Shown here: in pieces, positions 7,368-13,352 of the stretch
How positions within the stretch are numbered: position 1 is the stretch's first letter
Layout of the letters: every line of letters starts with the position of its first letter
NCBI GenBank assembly: GCA_016302005.1
Contig: JAEDOK010000034.1
Location: forward strand, 1-13,582
Source: Oscillospiraceae bacterium
GTDB taxonomy: Bacteria > Bacillota_A > Clostridia > Oscillospirales > Oscillospiraceae
Length of the DNA: 13,582 nt
Direction of reading: 5' to 3'
The notes under the pieces: model-generated
Seen by the model: only the letters and a program-made list of their open reading frames with translations
What the model was told of the DNA's origin: nothing
Database searches by the model: none
Program-made: the position numbers and the translations under genes

Positions 7368-8054
7368 ATGACTCTCTCCTCGCTCCGGCCCCATTGCGAT
7401 TCCATCCTCGTCCTCGACACCGAGACGAGCGGCCTGTCGTGCCGCATGGATGAGATCATCGAATTTTCCGCCGTCCGGCTCGTCTGGGACGGCAGCGACT
7501 TTGTCACGGACGCCGAGGTAGATGAATTCATCCGCCGCACGAACGACCGCCGCCTCGATCCGCGCATCGTCGAGCTGACGGGCATCACCGACGAGCTGCT
7601 GCGCGAGGAGGGCGTCTCCAAGTCCGCGTTTGCGGCGCTTCTGGCGGGACTTCTGACGCCGCGGACGCTGATCACGGCATATAACGCGCAGTTTGACCTG
7701 CTGTTTCTCTACCATTTTCTCGACCGCAGCGGGGACGCGCGGCTGCTGCAAAACCAGCCGAAGCTCGACCTGCTGACGGTCTACCGCGACCGCCGTGCCT
7801 ATCCGCACCGCCTGTCGAGCGCGATCGAGGGCTACGGCCTGCAGGACAGCGTGCAGAATTCGCACCGTGCCATCGACGACGTCCGCGCCACGGTCGCGGT
7901 CATGCGTGCGATGGCGGCCGAGCGCGACGATCTGGCGCGTTACATCAACATTTTCGGCTATAACGCGAAATACGGCGTCTCCGGCACGCGCATCTCGTCC
8001 GTGCGCTACCTCCCGCAGGGCTACGAGCCGTCCGACCCGATCTATTTCAGGTGA
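7368..8054 (+). CDS. DnaQ-like (DEDDh) 3'-5' exonuclease
   Basis: The 228-residue protein is a stand-alone exonuclease of the DnaQ/RNase T superfamily, which removes nucleotides from 3' ends using two metal ions. Exo I is DTETSG (Asp17, Glu19), Exo II is NAQFDLLF (Asp110) and Exo III is HRAIDDVRAT (His166, Asp171), so all four acidic residues and the general-base histidine are present. About 45 residues follow the fold, ending SDPIYFR. Start ATG 7368 lies 9 bases after AGGAGG and behind a good promoter. It is a single-gene unit flanked by repeats, so its DNA or RNA substrate cannot be deduced from context. It could act in proofreading, repair or RNA processing. Confidence 0.88.
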   Translation: MTLSSLRPHCDSILVLDTETSGLSCRMDEIIEFSAVRLVWDGSDFVTDAEVDEFIRRTNDRRLDPRIVELTGITDELLREEGVSKSAFAALLAGLLTPRTLITAYNAQFDLLFLYHFLDRSGDARLLQNQPKLDLLTVYRDRRAYPHRLSSAIEGYGLQDSVQNSHRAIDDVRATVAVMRAMAAERDDLARYINIFGYNAKYGVSGTRISSVRYLPQGYEPSDPIYFR

Positions 8055-8070
8055 TTCCGCGCACACCCTC

Positions 8071-8177
8071 CCGATAGACCCCGTAGGGGACGCCGTTCCC
8101 GGCGTCCCGTGTGCAGGCATTTCTTTAGAACCCGTAGGGCGCGACCACTGGGCGCGCCGTGTGCAGGCGCTCCCGAT
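8071..8177. repeat. Two GTAGGG-type hairpin repeats between convergent genes
   Basis: Two successive units (8071-8119 and 8126-8170) each carry a CCCGTAGGG start, a GC-rich hairpin and a GTGCAGGC end. The first matches 6848-6898 closely and the second matches the complement of 27-64. The second unit runs up to the stop codon of the GIY-YIG gene. They may double as terminators for the exonuclease gene. Confidence 0.75.
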
Positions 8178-8429
8178 CTACTCCCCCGCCCCGATGAGCG
8201 CGAGCTTTTTCTCCCGCGTCAGACGCTTGATCGCGCACTCGCGCTTCAGCGCGTCGGACTTCGACGCGCAGTCCTCGCGGTAGACGGCCTCCAGCGGCGT
8301 CCGTCCGCGGGTGTATTTCGCGCCCTTGCCGCTTTGGTGCGCCGCGAGACGCTTTTCAAAGTCGTCGGTCATGCCGGTGTAGAGCGTGCCGTCGCCGCAG
8401 CGCAGGATGTAGACGCACCATTGCTTCAT
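8178..8429 (-). CDS. GIY-YIG domain protein (YhbQ/UPF0213 type)
   Basis: This 83-residue protein is a minimal GIY-YIG nuclease-superfamily domain. The VYI motif is at 6-8 and YTG at 17-19. The conserved Arg27, His31, the KYTRGRTP segment (39-46) and Glu64 also fit the small stand-alone UPF0213 family common in bacteria. Nuclease activity of such single-domain proteins is not well established and there is no DNA-binding extension, so it is not a homing endonuclease. The start overlaps the stop of the upstream Dabb gene as ATGA, indicating translational coupling. The upstream in-frame extension is not needed. Confidence 0.9.
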   Translation of the reverse strand: MKQWCVYILRCGDGTLYTGMTDDFEKRLAAHQSGKGAKYTRGRTPLEAVYREDCASKSDALKRECAIKRLTREKKLALIGAGE

Positions 8430-8710
8430 AACGTGACGTCGATCGCGCGGCGGTCGGTGCGGATGGCCTTGCACAGGGCGGAGACGGCGCGGTGGCGCGG
8501 GTCGTCCTTGTAGCGCTGCACATCCTCTAACGTGTCAAAGTCCGAGATCAGAACGGCGTCGTATGCGCTGCCGGCCTCCGCCGAGCGCAGCACCTGCATC
8601 GCGCGGATGCAGGGGATCGCGCCGTCCAGCGCAGCCAGCGCACGCAAAAATTCGTCGGCCTGCGCCTCGGTGCCCTCGCGGAATTTCCACATAACGATAT
8701 GTCGGATCAT
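8426..8710 (-). CDS. Dabb (stress-responsive alpha/beta barrel) domain protein
   Basis: The 94-residue protein begins MIRHIVMWKF and carries the family pattern: an N-terminal His in the first strand, a central IPCIRAMQV segment and the FDTLEDVQRYKDDPRHR stretch before a C-terminal DVT strand. Dabb proteins form dimeric ferredoxin-like barrels; their biochemical roles vary and this one cannot be assigned. A strong AAGGAGG precedes the ATG by 7 to 8 bases. It is the first gene of a two-gene unit with the GIY-YIG gene (4-bp overlap) and reads from its own promoter, divergent from tRNA-Val. Confidence 0.88.
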   Translation of the reverse strand: MIRHIVMWKFREGTEAQADEFLRALAALDGAIPCIRAMQVLRSAEAGSAYDAVLISDFDTLEDVQRYKDDPRHRAVSALCKAIRTDRRAIDVTL

Positions 8711-8731
8711 GGGATCGCCTCCTTTTTCTTC

Positions 8732-8760
8732 ACAATAGCGGTTTTTTTCGAGAAAGTCAA
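8732..8760 (-). promoter_or_regulatory. Promoter of the Dabb/GIY-YIG gene pair
   Basis: On the minus strand TTGACT (8755-8760), a 17-bp spacer and TATTGT (8732-8737) lie upstream of the Dabb gene. The -35 box is 20 bp from the -35 box of the opposing tRNA promoter. Confidence 0.7.
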
Positions 8761-8780
8761 GAAAGATTTTGAAAAAACGC

Positions 8781-8809
8781 TTGACAAACGCCGTAAAATG
8801 ATCTATAAT
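8781..8809 (+). promoter_or_regulatory. Consensus promoter of tRNA-Val
   Basis: TTGACA (8781-8786), exactly 17 bp, then TATAAT (8804-8809) is a perfect sigma-A consensus, as expected for a strongly expressed stable RNA. The mature tRNA begins 13 bases after the -10 box. Confidence 0.92.
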
Positions 8810-8821
8810 AAGCCCCGCTAC

Positions 8822-8898
8822 GGACGATTAGCTCAGCTGGCTAGAGCATCCGCTTGACGTGCGGAAGGTCATAGGTTCGAGTCCTATATCGTCCACCA
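8822..8898 (+). tRNA. tRNA-Val (anticodon GAC), CCA encoded
   Basis: The 77-base cloverleaf folds without mismatches in the main stems: acceptor GGACGAT/ATCGTCC, D stem GCTC/GAGC, anticodon stem TCCGC/GCGGA and T stem ATAGG/CCTAT with a TTCGAGT loop. The anticodon loop TTGACGT gives GAC, which reads valine codons GUC and GUU. The 3' CCA is encoded. The gene is intact although its last 20 bases form the left end of the island's direct repeat, so integration rebuilt a functional 3' end. Confidence 0.95.
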
Positions 8899-8996
8899 TA
8901 CATGAAAAATCCGAACTTATTTCCGATTGGAAATGCGTTCGGATTTTTTGTTTATATCAAAGACATTACATATTGATAATAACGCCCGGAGGATTT
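8879..8996 (+). repeat. Left direct repeat (attL) with tRNA-Val 3' end and terminator
   Basis: This 118-bp segment aligns without gaps to 13203-13320 with 11 mismatches (about 91%). The first 24 bases are identical; all differences fall after the tRNA end. It includes the whole first tRNA terminator. Confidence 0.88.
8905..8949 (+). terminator. tRNA-Val intrinsic terminator
   Basis: AAAAATCCGAAC (8905-8916) pairs with GTTCGGATTTTT (8937-8948), and the T-tract continues to 8949. This is a strong 12-bp stem directly after the tRNA. Confidence 0.9.
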
Positions 8997-9017
8997 AACC
9001 GTCCTCTGGGCTTTTTT
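8984..9017 (+). terminator. Second intrinsic terminator after tRNA-Val
   Basis: GCCCGGAGGA pairs with TCCTCTGGGC (one mismatch) followed by six T residues. Only the left arm is recognisable in the right-hand copy at about 13308-13318, which diverges right after. Confidence 0.8.
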
Positions 9018-9060
9018 GTTTTCAGCGATACGATACAAGTATTTAATTCATAAGAAGAAA

Positions 9061-9089
9061 TTGTAAATAGTGTCGAAATGCGATATAAT
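9061..9089 (+). promoter_or_regulatory. Promoter of the RelA/SpoT-HEPN gene
   Basis: TTGTAA (9061-9066), a 17-bp spacer and a perfect TATAAT (9084-9089) give this island gene its own strong promoter, placed just beyond the two tRNA terminators. Confidence 0.75.
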
Positions 9090-9139
9090 ATTAAAAACTT
9101 CAGAGAAAGAAGGTATATACTTTGGATGGAGGAATGAAG

Positions 9140-10366
9140 ATGGGTATTATTGAGAGCTTTATTCTTCAGTATCAGAATAACGAATCCGCTTATGAACTTG
9201 TTCGCAAGAGAGTCAAAGAAACCTTAAAGTCTCTTATAGACGATGCGGGAATTATGGCCATCATAAGTGCACGTGTTAAAGATCCCGAAAGGCTGAGAGA
9301 GAAGCTTCTTGATCGAAATCAAGAAGCTCAATATGCTTCCCATAGTGATATCGTTGCAGATATTCCTGATTTTATTGGTGCTAGAATTGCATTATATTTT
9401 CCAAATGACAAAGACAAAATTGAAGCCCTTTTATCTCGTTGCTTCAATATCGAAAAAACAAAAACTTTTCCTAGCGAGCAGCGCCAATACGAAGGATATA
9501 ATCGTTGCTTTTCTGGGTATCGTGCAACACATTATCGTGTGCGCTTTAAGAACCCTCCTGAGACCTGTTTAGGAAACCCTCTTATTGAAATTCAAGTAGC
9601 TTCATTACTTATGCATGCATGGTCGGAAGTTGAACATGATTTAGCCTACAAAAACAAAAAAGGTGTTGTTTCTTTTGACGAATATGAATCATTAGATGAA
9701 ATCAATGGACTCGTCCTTGCTAGTGAAATCTCATTACAACGATTACAACGCCTTTCCCAAGCACGAATTGAATCTGGCGAAAAGTCTATTGCAGATCATT
9801 ATCAATTATCTGCCTATTTGTCAGAAAAGGCTTTTGTGGAAACCAAAAATCGCAATGTGTATCTCGGAGATGTTGAAACGCTATTTCAATTGCTTTTGGA
9901 GAAAAAACGCTTAACACGTCAGAAATTAGACAACGACCTATCGCGAGTTGACTTTTTTGATGATATACCAATCGCTCAGCAATTAAGCGATTATTATGCA
10001 GACAAAAGCGCCAAGGATGCGACACGTATTATCAGTAATATAGCAAAGAAAAAGCAATACCTCTCAAGTTTTAACGCCGAAGATGCACAACTCGGTATTT
10101 TCTTAAGAAAATGGGTATCTCTTGAGCGACGCATCAATGAAATAACACAGCAATTTGGCACATGGAGAACGCCGGACGGAAAGCGAAAGCCAGTTGCTGC
10201 TATTAGAGAGATCCTTCCAGATGAAATCTGGTATAAGTACGCAGAACTGCGGAGATTTAGAAATAATCTTGTACATGGGCAGGAATCTCCTACATCAGAA
10301 GATTTGGAAACCTACACATATAGGATTGAAGAAATCCTGCAGGAATTAAAAAACTTCTTTAAATAA
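9140..10366 (+). CDS. RelA/SpoT synthetase domain fused to a putative HEPN domain
   Basis: The 408-residue protein has an N-terminal RelA/SpoT nucleotide-synthetase domain (about 40-172). ARVKDPERLREKL (44-56) carries the substrate-binding Arg/Lys. DFIGARI (77-83) holds the metal-binding Asp. GYRATH (126-131) is the nucleotide-stacking Tyr loop. EIQ (150-152) holds the catalytic Glu, and MHAWSEVEHDLAYK (158-171) closes the fold. A helical middle (about 185-315) leads to a C-terminal domain ending RFRNNLVHG (372-380), where Arg374 and His379 form the RX4H motif of HEPN ribonucleases. There is no HD hydrolase domain. Known relatives make (p)ppGpp, or (toxSAS) pyrophosphorylate tRNA; which applies here is unknown. 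Start ATG 9140 lies 7 bases after GGAGG; ATG 9134 and TTG 9122 are alternatives. It is a monocistronic, AT-rich island gene, plausibly an abortive-infection effector. Confidence 0.85.
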   Translation: MGIIESFILQYQNNESAYELVRKRVKETLKSLIDDAGIMAIISARVKDPERLREKLLDRNQEAQYASHSDIVADIPDFIGARIALYFPNDKDKIEALLSRCFNIEKTKTFPSEQRQYEGYNRCFSGYRATHYRVRFKNPPETCLGNPLIEIQVASLLMHAWSEVEHDLAYKNKKGVVSFDEYESLDEINGLVLASEISLQRLQRLSQARIESGEKSIADHYQLSAYLSEKAFVETKNRNVYLGDVETLFQLLLEKKRLTRQKLDNDLSRVDFFDDIPIAQQLSDYYADKSAKDATRIISNIAKKKQYLSSFNAEDAQLGIFLRKWVSLERRINEITQQFGTWRTPDGKRKPVAAIREILPDEIWYKYAELRRFRNNLVHGQESPTSEDLETYTYRIEEILQELKNFFK

Positions 10367-10423
10367 ATTTTCACCGTTAACGAGAACGCAAAAGCTAACT
10401 GCTATTCTCAACAGCTTGCTACA

Positions 10424-10459
10424 AAAGGCACAGAGAGCCAACCAGTTCTCTGTGCCTTT
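10424..10459. terminator. Perfect 13-bp hairpin downstream of the RelA/SpoT-HEPN gene
   Basis: AAAGGCACAGAGA (10424-10436) is exactly complementary to 10447-10459 around a 10-base loop. The T-tract is short (TTT), so it is a modest terminator or the boundary of the tnpV module. Confidence 0.6.
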
Positions 10460-10473
10460 AACTATCCACATAA

Positions 10474-10501
10474 TTGAAAGGTCGCAATTTCTTCCTAAAA
10501 T
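10474..10501 (+). promoter_or_regulatory. Possible tnpV promoter
   Basis: TTGAAA (10474-10479), a 16-bp spacer and TAAAAT (10496-10501) lie 35 bases before the tnpV start. It is plausible but sits in AT-rich DNA where chance matches are common. Confidence 0.4.
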
Positions 10502-10535
10502 GAAGGTAGAAATAAAACACAAGGAGGAAATGCGT

Positions 10536-10901
10536 ATGCAAACTATTTTTGAAGCAATGGGTGGTACCTACCAGCAAGAGGGAGATTATCTGTTTCCCAA
10601 TATTGAAGTGCCGGAGAGTCCGGCTATCGGCATCTGGGGACAGCGGAGATTGCAGTACCTTCGCACCAGCAAAAGGGCACTGTATACTGTCATGCTGATG
10701 GGAGACAAATTAAAAAATCACCTTGAGGAAGTTGATCAATCTGCAGAGAGAATATTTAATCAGCTAATCGTTCAAATGAAAGTGCGGGAGGGCATGGCTG
10801 AAGAACTGAAAGCCAACAATCAGCTGGAATGGATTCAACGAATGAACAATATCCAAAATCTTGTTTCTGAGATCGTGTACAAGGAGTTGATTTATGTATG
10901 A
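10536..10901 (+). CDS. tnpV: TnpV family protein of clostridial mobile elements
   Basis: The 121-residue protein matches the TnpV family of Tn4451-like and related clostridial elements. It has FEAMGGTYQQEGDYLFPN near the N-terminus, an IGIWGQRRLQYLRTSKRALY segment (31-50), LNHLEEVDQ-type helices (about 60-68) and the closing EWIQRMNNI...EIVYKELIYV. The biochemical role of TnpV is not established; it marks mobile DNA. Start ATG 10536 is 8 bases after AAGGAGG (10521-10527); ATG 10530 would be too close. No large serine recombinase or mobilisation gene accompanies it, so it is a stranded piece of another element. Its stop overlaps the next small ORF as ATGA. Confidence 0.85.
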   Translation: MQTIFEAMGGTYQQEGDYLFPNIEVPESPAIGIWGQRRLQYLRTSKRALYTVMLMGDKLKNHLEEVDQSAERIFNQLIVQMKVREGMAEELKANNQLEWIQRMNNIQNLVSEIVYKELIYV

Positions 10902-11065
10902 AGCAACCCAAACGAATCTTGGTTCTCAGTTCATCAGAATACCGGCTGATGCTTCATGGATTGATTCACTTTCGCAACAAGCTGATCCGGCAAGGTAGAT
11001 ATCCGGATCCCATCAACGAGCTTTTGGTGAAACTCCAGCGAACTAGAAAACACCTCCATGGATAA
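10898..11065 (+). CDS. Small basic protein translationally coupled to tnpV
   Basis: A 55-codon frame begins at the ATG that overlaps the tnpV stop (ATGA) and ends at TAA 11063-11065. It reads MKQPKRILVLSSSEYRL..., with hydrophobic and basic residues in helix-like spacing and a basic tail (KLQRTRKHLHG). AAGGAG (10881-10886) lies 11 bases upstream, and a terminator begins 17 bases after the stop. I do not recognise a named family. The coupling and tight packing argue that it is a real gene, probably part of the tnpV module. Confidence 0.6.
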   Translation: MKQPKRILVLSSSEYRLMLHGLIHFRNKLIRQGRYPDPINELLVKLQRTRKHLHG

Positions 11066-11082
11066 TCGGAATAAGTAGCCAT

Positions 11083-11121
11083 CCGGCGGTAAGTCCAATA
11101 GACTCACCGCCGGGTGTTTTT
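11083..11121 (+). terminator. Intrinsic terminator of the tnpV module
   Basis: CCGGCGGTAAGTC (11083-11095) pairs with GACTCACCGCCGG (11101-11113) with one mismatch, followed by GTGTTTTT. It ends the tnpV transcript before the convergent helicase gene. Confidence 0.8.
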
Positions 11122-11173
11122 GTTGTTATAACCCTATCCGATTACGCTGCTTTGTACTCCTTGGATACCTTCC

Positions 11174-12910
11174 TTATGCGTAGCCTAAGTATTCACCATA
11201 GGTTAAGATATTCTCTTCACCGACAAGGCCACTTAGAAAACTGTGAAAAGCAGTAGTCATTGGCACCGATACAAAAAATACTAATCTTTTTTTAGGTCTA
11301 GAGCAGCATACATAGAACAGGTTGCGATTCCGTTCGAACGAAGCTTCTTTGCCTCTCGGAATAGGTACAGAGCCATTAATCATAGGCGCATAAGTTTCAA
11401 ACTGATATTGATTCCAGCCTTTACTTATAACAAAGATAATATTATCATATTCTTCTCCCTTTACACCGTGTTCTGTAGAGAACTCTGCTTCAGGATACAG
11501 AAAATCAATTGCTGCCAAAAACTGAGCATACTCCAATTCCAAGAACTCCCGAAGCGGCACGCCATTAGGGTAGATAAGCTCGGGCGTTGTACAATACAGT
11601 TGATAATACCCTTCGACTTGCGGTGGAATTGGTATTAGATCAGATTCAATTACTATCTTAAGAACATCTGCCGCTCGCTTTTCTCGAACATCTGCCAGTT
11701 CCTGCTCCAACGCTTTCCAGCAGAGTTTCTCAGATTTTTTAGTAACGGGGTATCGTTTCTTTAACGTATCGAAGAGCAATTGCATGTCCGAAGTTTGAAG
11801 TGCCTTATATACAGGTTCCACTGTCTCCATAAAGAACAGAAGAAAGGGATCATCTTTGTCCCGCAGACCATCTTGTAGAATGTCCAAAAGTTTTTCATAC
11901 CCTTGTTGTGATGCAAGAACCTTATGGGTGATCATCAAGGTTTTAATCGTTTCTTCTTCTGGAACAGATGCTTTTATGTGAGCTGTTATGGCATTGATTC
12001 GCCTTCTTAGTTCGTCTGCCGGTAAATCTTCCTTGAAGTTTCGATCGGTTCGTCGCTCACCTGTGTAATCTTCACATGTAACTACAATAACTTCACCTTC
12101 AAATTCATCTACAGCAGATTGTTGCGGCAGTTCCGGACGAATATTATTGAGCAACTCTACAATTCTGGGCGCGGATCTGAAATTTGATCCTTTAGGGATT
12201 ACAACTAGGTTATCGTGATCAATCAACCCACAAGCATTATTAGACTGATAGATTGTCTGCCACGCATCACCAAAGAAGCCAAACTGAGGGCCTGTTCCTT
12301 TGGAGATAAAATAATCAATAAAGCGATTGATAATCGATTGAAAAGAATCCTGATATTCATCGATAAGGATTAATGGGTATTTATCGCTGAATACACGCCT
12401 GAACTTTGCATTGTCCAGCATTGCAGTAAAGAGTTTAATTACATCATCATGGAACAGGTAATGTGTTCCGTTGCTGACATATCGGTAGCCCCTATCGTAC
12501 TGGATAGAAGTAACTCCCGAAAAATCAGATTCTTTTGCCCACAATTTTTCGTCCTTTGCAATCATATCCATCAAGGTGCTTTGATACTGTTTGATCGCCC
12601 CCCAAGCAAATGAGTGAATTGTCGATGGCAAAATAAAAGAATTGCTTGTAAGTCGTTCTGCGATCACATCCACCGCTGCGTTAGTATAAGTGATGCATAT
12701 TACATTTTGATTCTTTCTCTTATATTCGTTCCACTTATTAGCTTGTACCCATTCAATAACCTTGTTAAGTGAATATGTTTTACCCGATCCCGCACCCGCT
12801 TCTACTCGAAAGCTACGTCCTTGTTGGAGGGTAGAGATAATCAATTCGTCAACCTTATCAGCCTCTTCTTTTGCGATTTGATAATTGCTTTTCTCATTTT
12901 CCTTGCTCAT
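11174..12910 (-). CDS. UvrD-like SF1 DNA helicase, GajB-like
   Basis: The 578-residue protein has all SF1 helicase motifs. Walker A is EAGAGSGKT (37-45), motif Ia is ITYTNAAVDVIAER (73-86), and Walker B/motif II is ILIDEYQDS (181-189). Motif III is GDAWQTIY (214-221), motif IV NFRS (243-246), motif V STEHGVKGEEYDNIIFV (478-494) and motif VI FYVCCSRPKKRL (532-543) with the arginine finger. Such UvrD-like helicases partner OLD-family ATPase-nucleases in Gabija-type phage defence (GajA-GajB). The start at 12910 follows a near-perfect AAAGGAGGTGA and is 13 bp from the stop of an upstream gene fragment, consistent with an ATPase-helicase operon. The helicase looks intact but its partner and promoter are gone, so it may be unexpressed. 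A housekeeping repair role is possible but less likely on an island. Confidence 0.88.
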   Translation of the reverse strand: MSKENEKSNYQIAKEEADKVDELIISTLQQGRSFRVEAGAGSGKTYSLNKVIEWVQANKWNEYKRKNQNVICITYTNAAVDVIAERLTSNSFILPSTIHSFAWGAIKQYQSTLMDMIAKDEKLWAKESDFSGVTSIQYDRGYRYVSNGTHYLFHDDVIKLFTAMLDNAKFRRVFSDKYPLILIDEYQDSFQSIINRFIDYFISKGTGPQFGFFGDAWQTIYQSNNACGLIDHDNLVVIPKGSNFRSAPRIVELLNNIRPELPQQSAVDEFEGEVIVVTCEDYTGERRTDRNFKEDLPADELRRRINAITAHIKASVPEEETIKTLMITHKVLASQQGYEKLLDILQDGLRDKDDPFLLFFMETVEPVYKALQTSDMQLLFDTLKKRYPVTKKSEKLCWKALEQELADVREKRAADVLKIVIESDLIPIPPQVEGYYQLYCTTPELIYPNGVPLREFLELEYAQFLAAIDFLYPEAEFSTEHGVKGEEYDNIIFVISKGWNQYQFETYAPMINGSVPIPRGKEASFERNRNLFYVCCSRPKKRLVFFVSVPMTTAFHSFLSGLVGEENILTYGEYLGYA

Positions 12911-12923
12911 AAGGTCACCTCCT

Positions 12924-13091
12924 TTATATCAACACTTGCTGATTATTTAGCCAGATCAAACCATCCTTAATATAGTTTGGAATCTCATAATCCGGCTTCT
13001 CCGTGATAAGATTAAGTGCAAAATCAGTCTTGCTTTTGCCATTAAACGACAAACTATCTTCTGTAACGGGTTCTGCCAATTCATAGTATGT
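12924..13091 (-). pseudogene. C-terminal remnant of a large gene upstream of the helicase, possibly OLD/GajA-like
   Basis: About 54 codons (YYELAEPV... to NNQQVLI, TAA at 12924) read as AT-rich coding sequence in the helicase's style. The closing FALNLI...YEIPNYIKDGLIWLN resembles the C-terminal tail of OLD-type ATPase-nucleases that precede UvrD-like helicases, but this is recognition from memory of the family, not a search. Upstream of about 13091 the frame continues only through GC-rich hairpin DNA, so the N-terminal bulk of the gene has been deleted. The stop codon overlaps the helicase ribosome binding site. Confidence 0.6.
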
Positions 13092-13098
13092 GTCCACC

Positions 13099-13137
13099 AA
13101 AAAATCAGTCGCGCCGTGTGGCGCGGCTGATTTTTTT
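13099..13137. terminator. Bidirectional hairpin terminator at the island's right end
   Basis: AAAAAATCAG-T-CGCGCC (13099-13115) folds back on GGCGCG-G-CTGATTTTTTT (13120-13137) around GTGT. Flanking GTCCAC (13092-13097) and GTGGAC (13139-13144) extend the inverted repeat. Confidence 0.85.
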
Positions 13138-13164
13138 CGTGGACGCAGGACGAGAACAGAGCGC

Positions 13165-13191
13165 AAAAAACATGCCGGTGGCATGTTTTTT
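13165..13191. terminator. Second bidirectional hairpin next to attR
   Basis: AAAAAACATGCC and GGCATGTTTTTT are perfect complements around a GGT loop, with A/T tracts on both sides. Confidence 0.8.
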
Positions 13192-13202
13192 AGCCCGCGG
13201 AA

Positions 13203-13320
13203 GAGTCCTATATCGTCCACCATACACGAAAAATCCGAACTATTTTCCGCTTGGGAATGCGTTCGGATTTTTTGTTTTTATCAAAGACATTACGTACTGA
13301 TGATCACGCCCGAAGGATTT
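13203..13320 (+). repeat. Right direct repeat (attR) with tRNA-Val 3' fragment
   Basis: This is the copy of 8879-8996. It begins with the last 20 bases of tRNA-Val including CCA, but lacks the rest of the tRNA, and carries a second version of the tRNA terminator. Similarity to the left copy ends abruptly after 13320. Confidence 0.88.
13229..13273 (+). terminator. Displaced copy of the tRNA-Val terminator
   Basis: AAAAATCCGAAC (13229-13240) pairs with GTTCGGATTTTT (13261-13272); the stem is identical to 8905-8949, while the loop differs at four positions. Confidence 0.85.
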
Positions 13321-13352
13321 GCGGCACAGGACGTTTTTCTTTCTGCGCATGA

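Larger units (their letters stand above)
8879..13226. mobile_element. AT-rich genomic island inserted at the 3' end of tRNA-Val
   Basis: The island lies between a 24-bp exact core at 8879-8902 (the last 20 bases of tRNA-Val plus 4) and its copy at 13203-13226. Base composition drops sharply from the GC-rich left flank to AT-rich coding sequence. Cargo is a RelA/SpoT-HEPN protein, tnpV with a coupled small ORF, and an SF1 helicase with a truncated upstream partner. No integrase, excisionase, relaxase or replication gene is visible, so the element is probably decayed or mobilised in trans. Insertion at a tRNA 3' end with a duplicated end is the classic result of tyrosine-recombinase integration. 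Confidence 0.85.

Noticed and set aside
8178..8429. GIY-YIG homing endonuclease or mobile intron
   Set aside because: At 83 residues it has only the catalytic core of the small chromosomal UPF0213 type, no DNA-binding domain, and is coupled to a housekeeping-like gene.
8822..8898. tRNA-Asp
   Set aside because: The acceptor stem looks similar, but the seven-base anticodon loop TTGACGT places GAC, not GTC, at positions 34-36, so it is valine.
10536..10901. Antitoxin for the RelA/SpoT-HEPN protein
   Set aside because: The protein matches TnpV and has its own ribosome site and module boundaries, with a hairpin separating it from the upstream gene.
12924..13223. Complete 99-residue minus-strand protein before the helicase
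   Set aside because: Residues 1-44 are read from attR and hairpin sequence. Only the last ~54 codons look coding, so it is annotated as a gene remnant.
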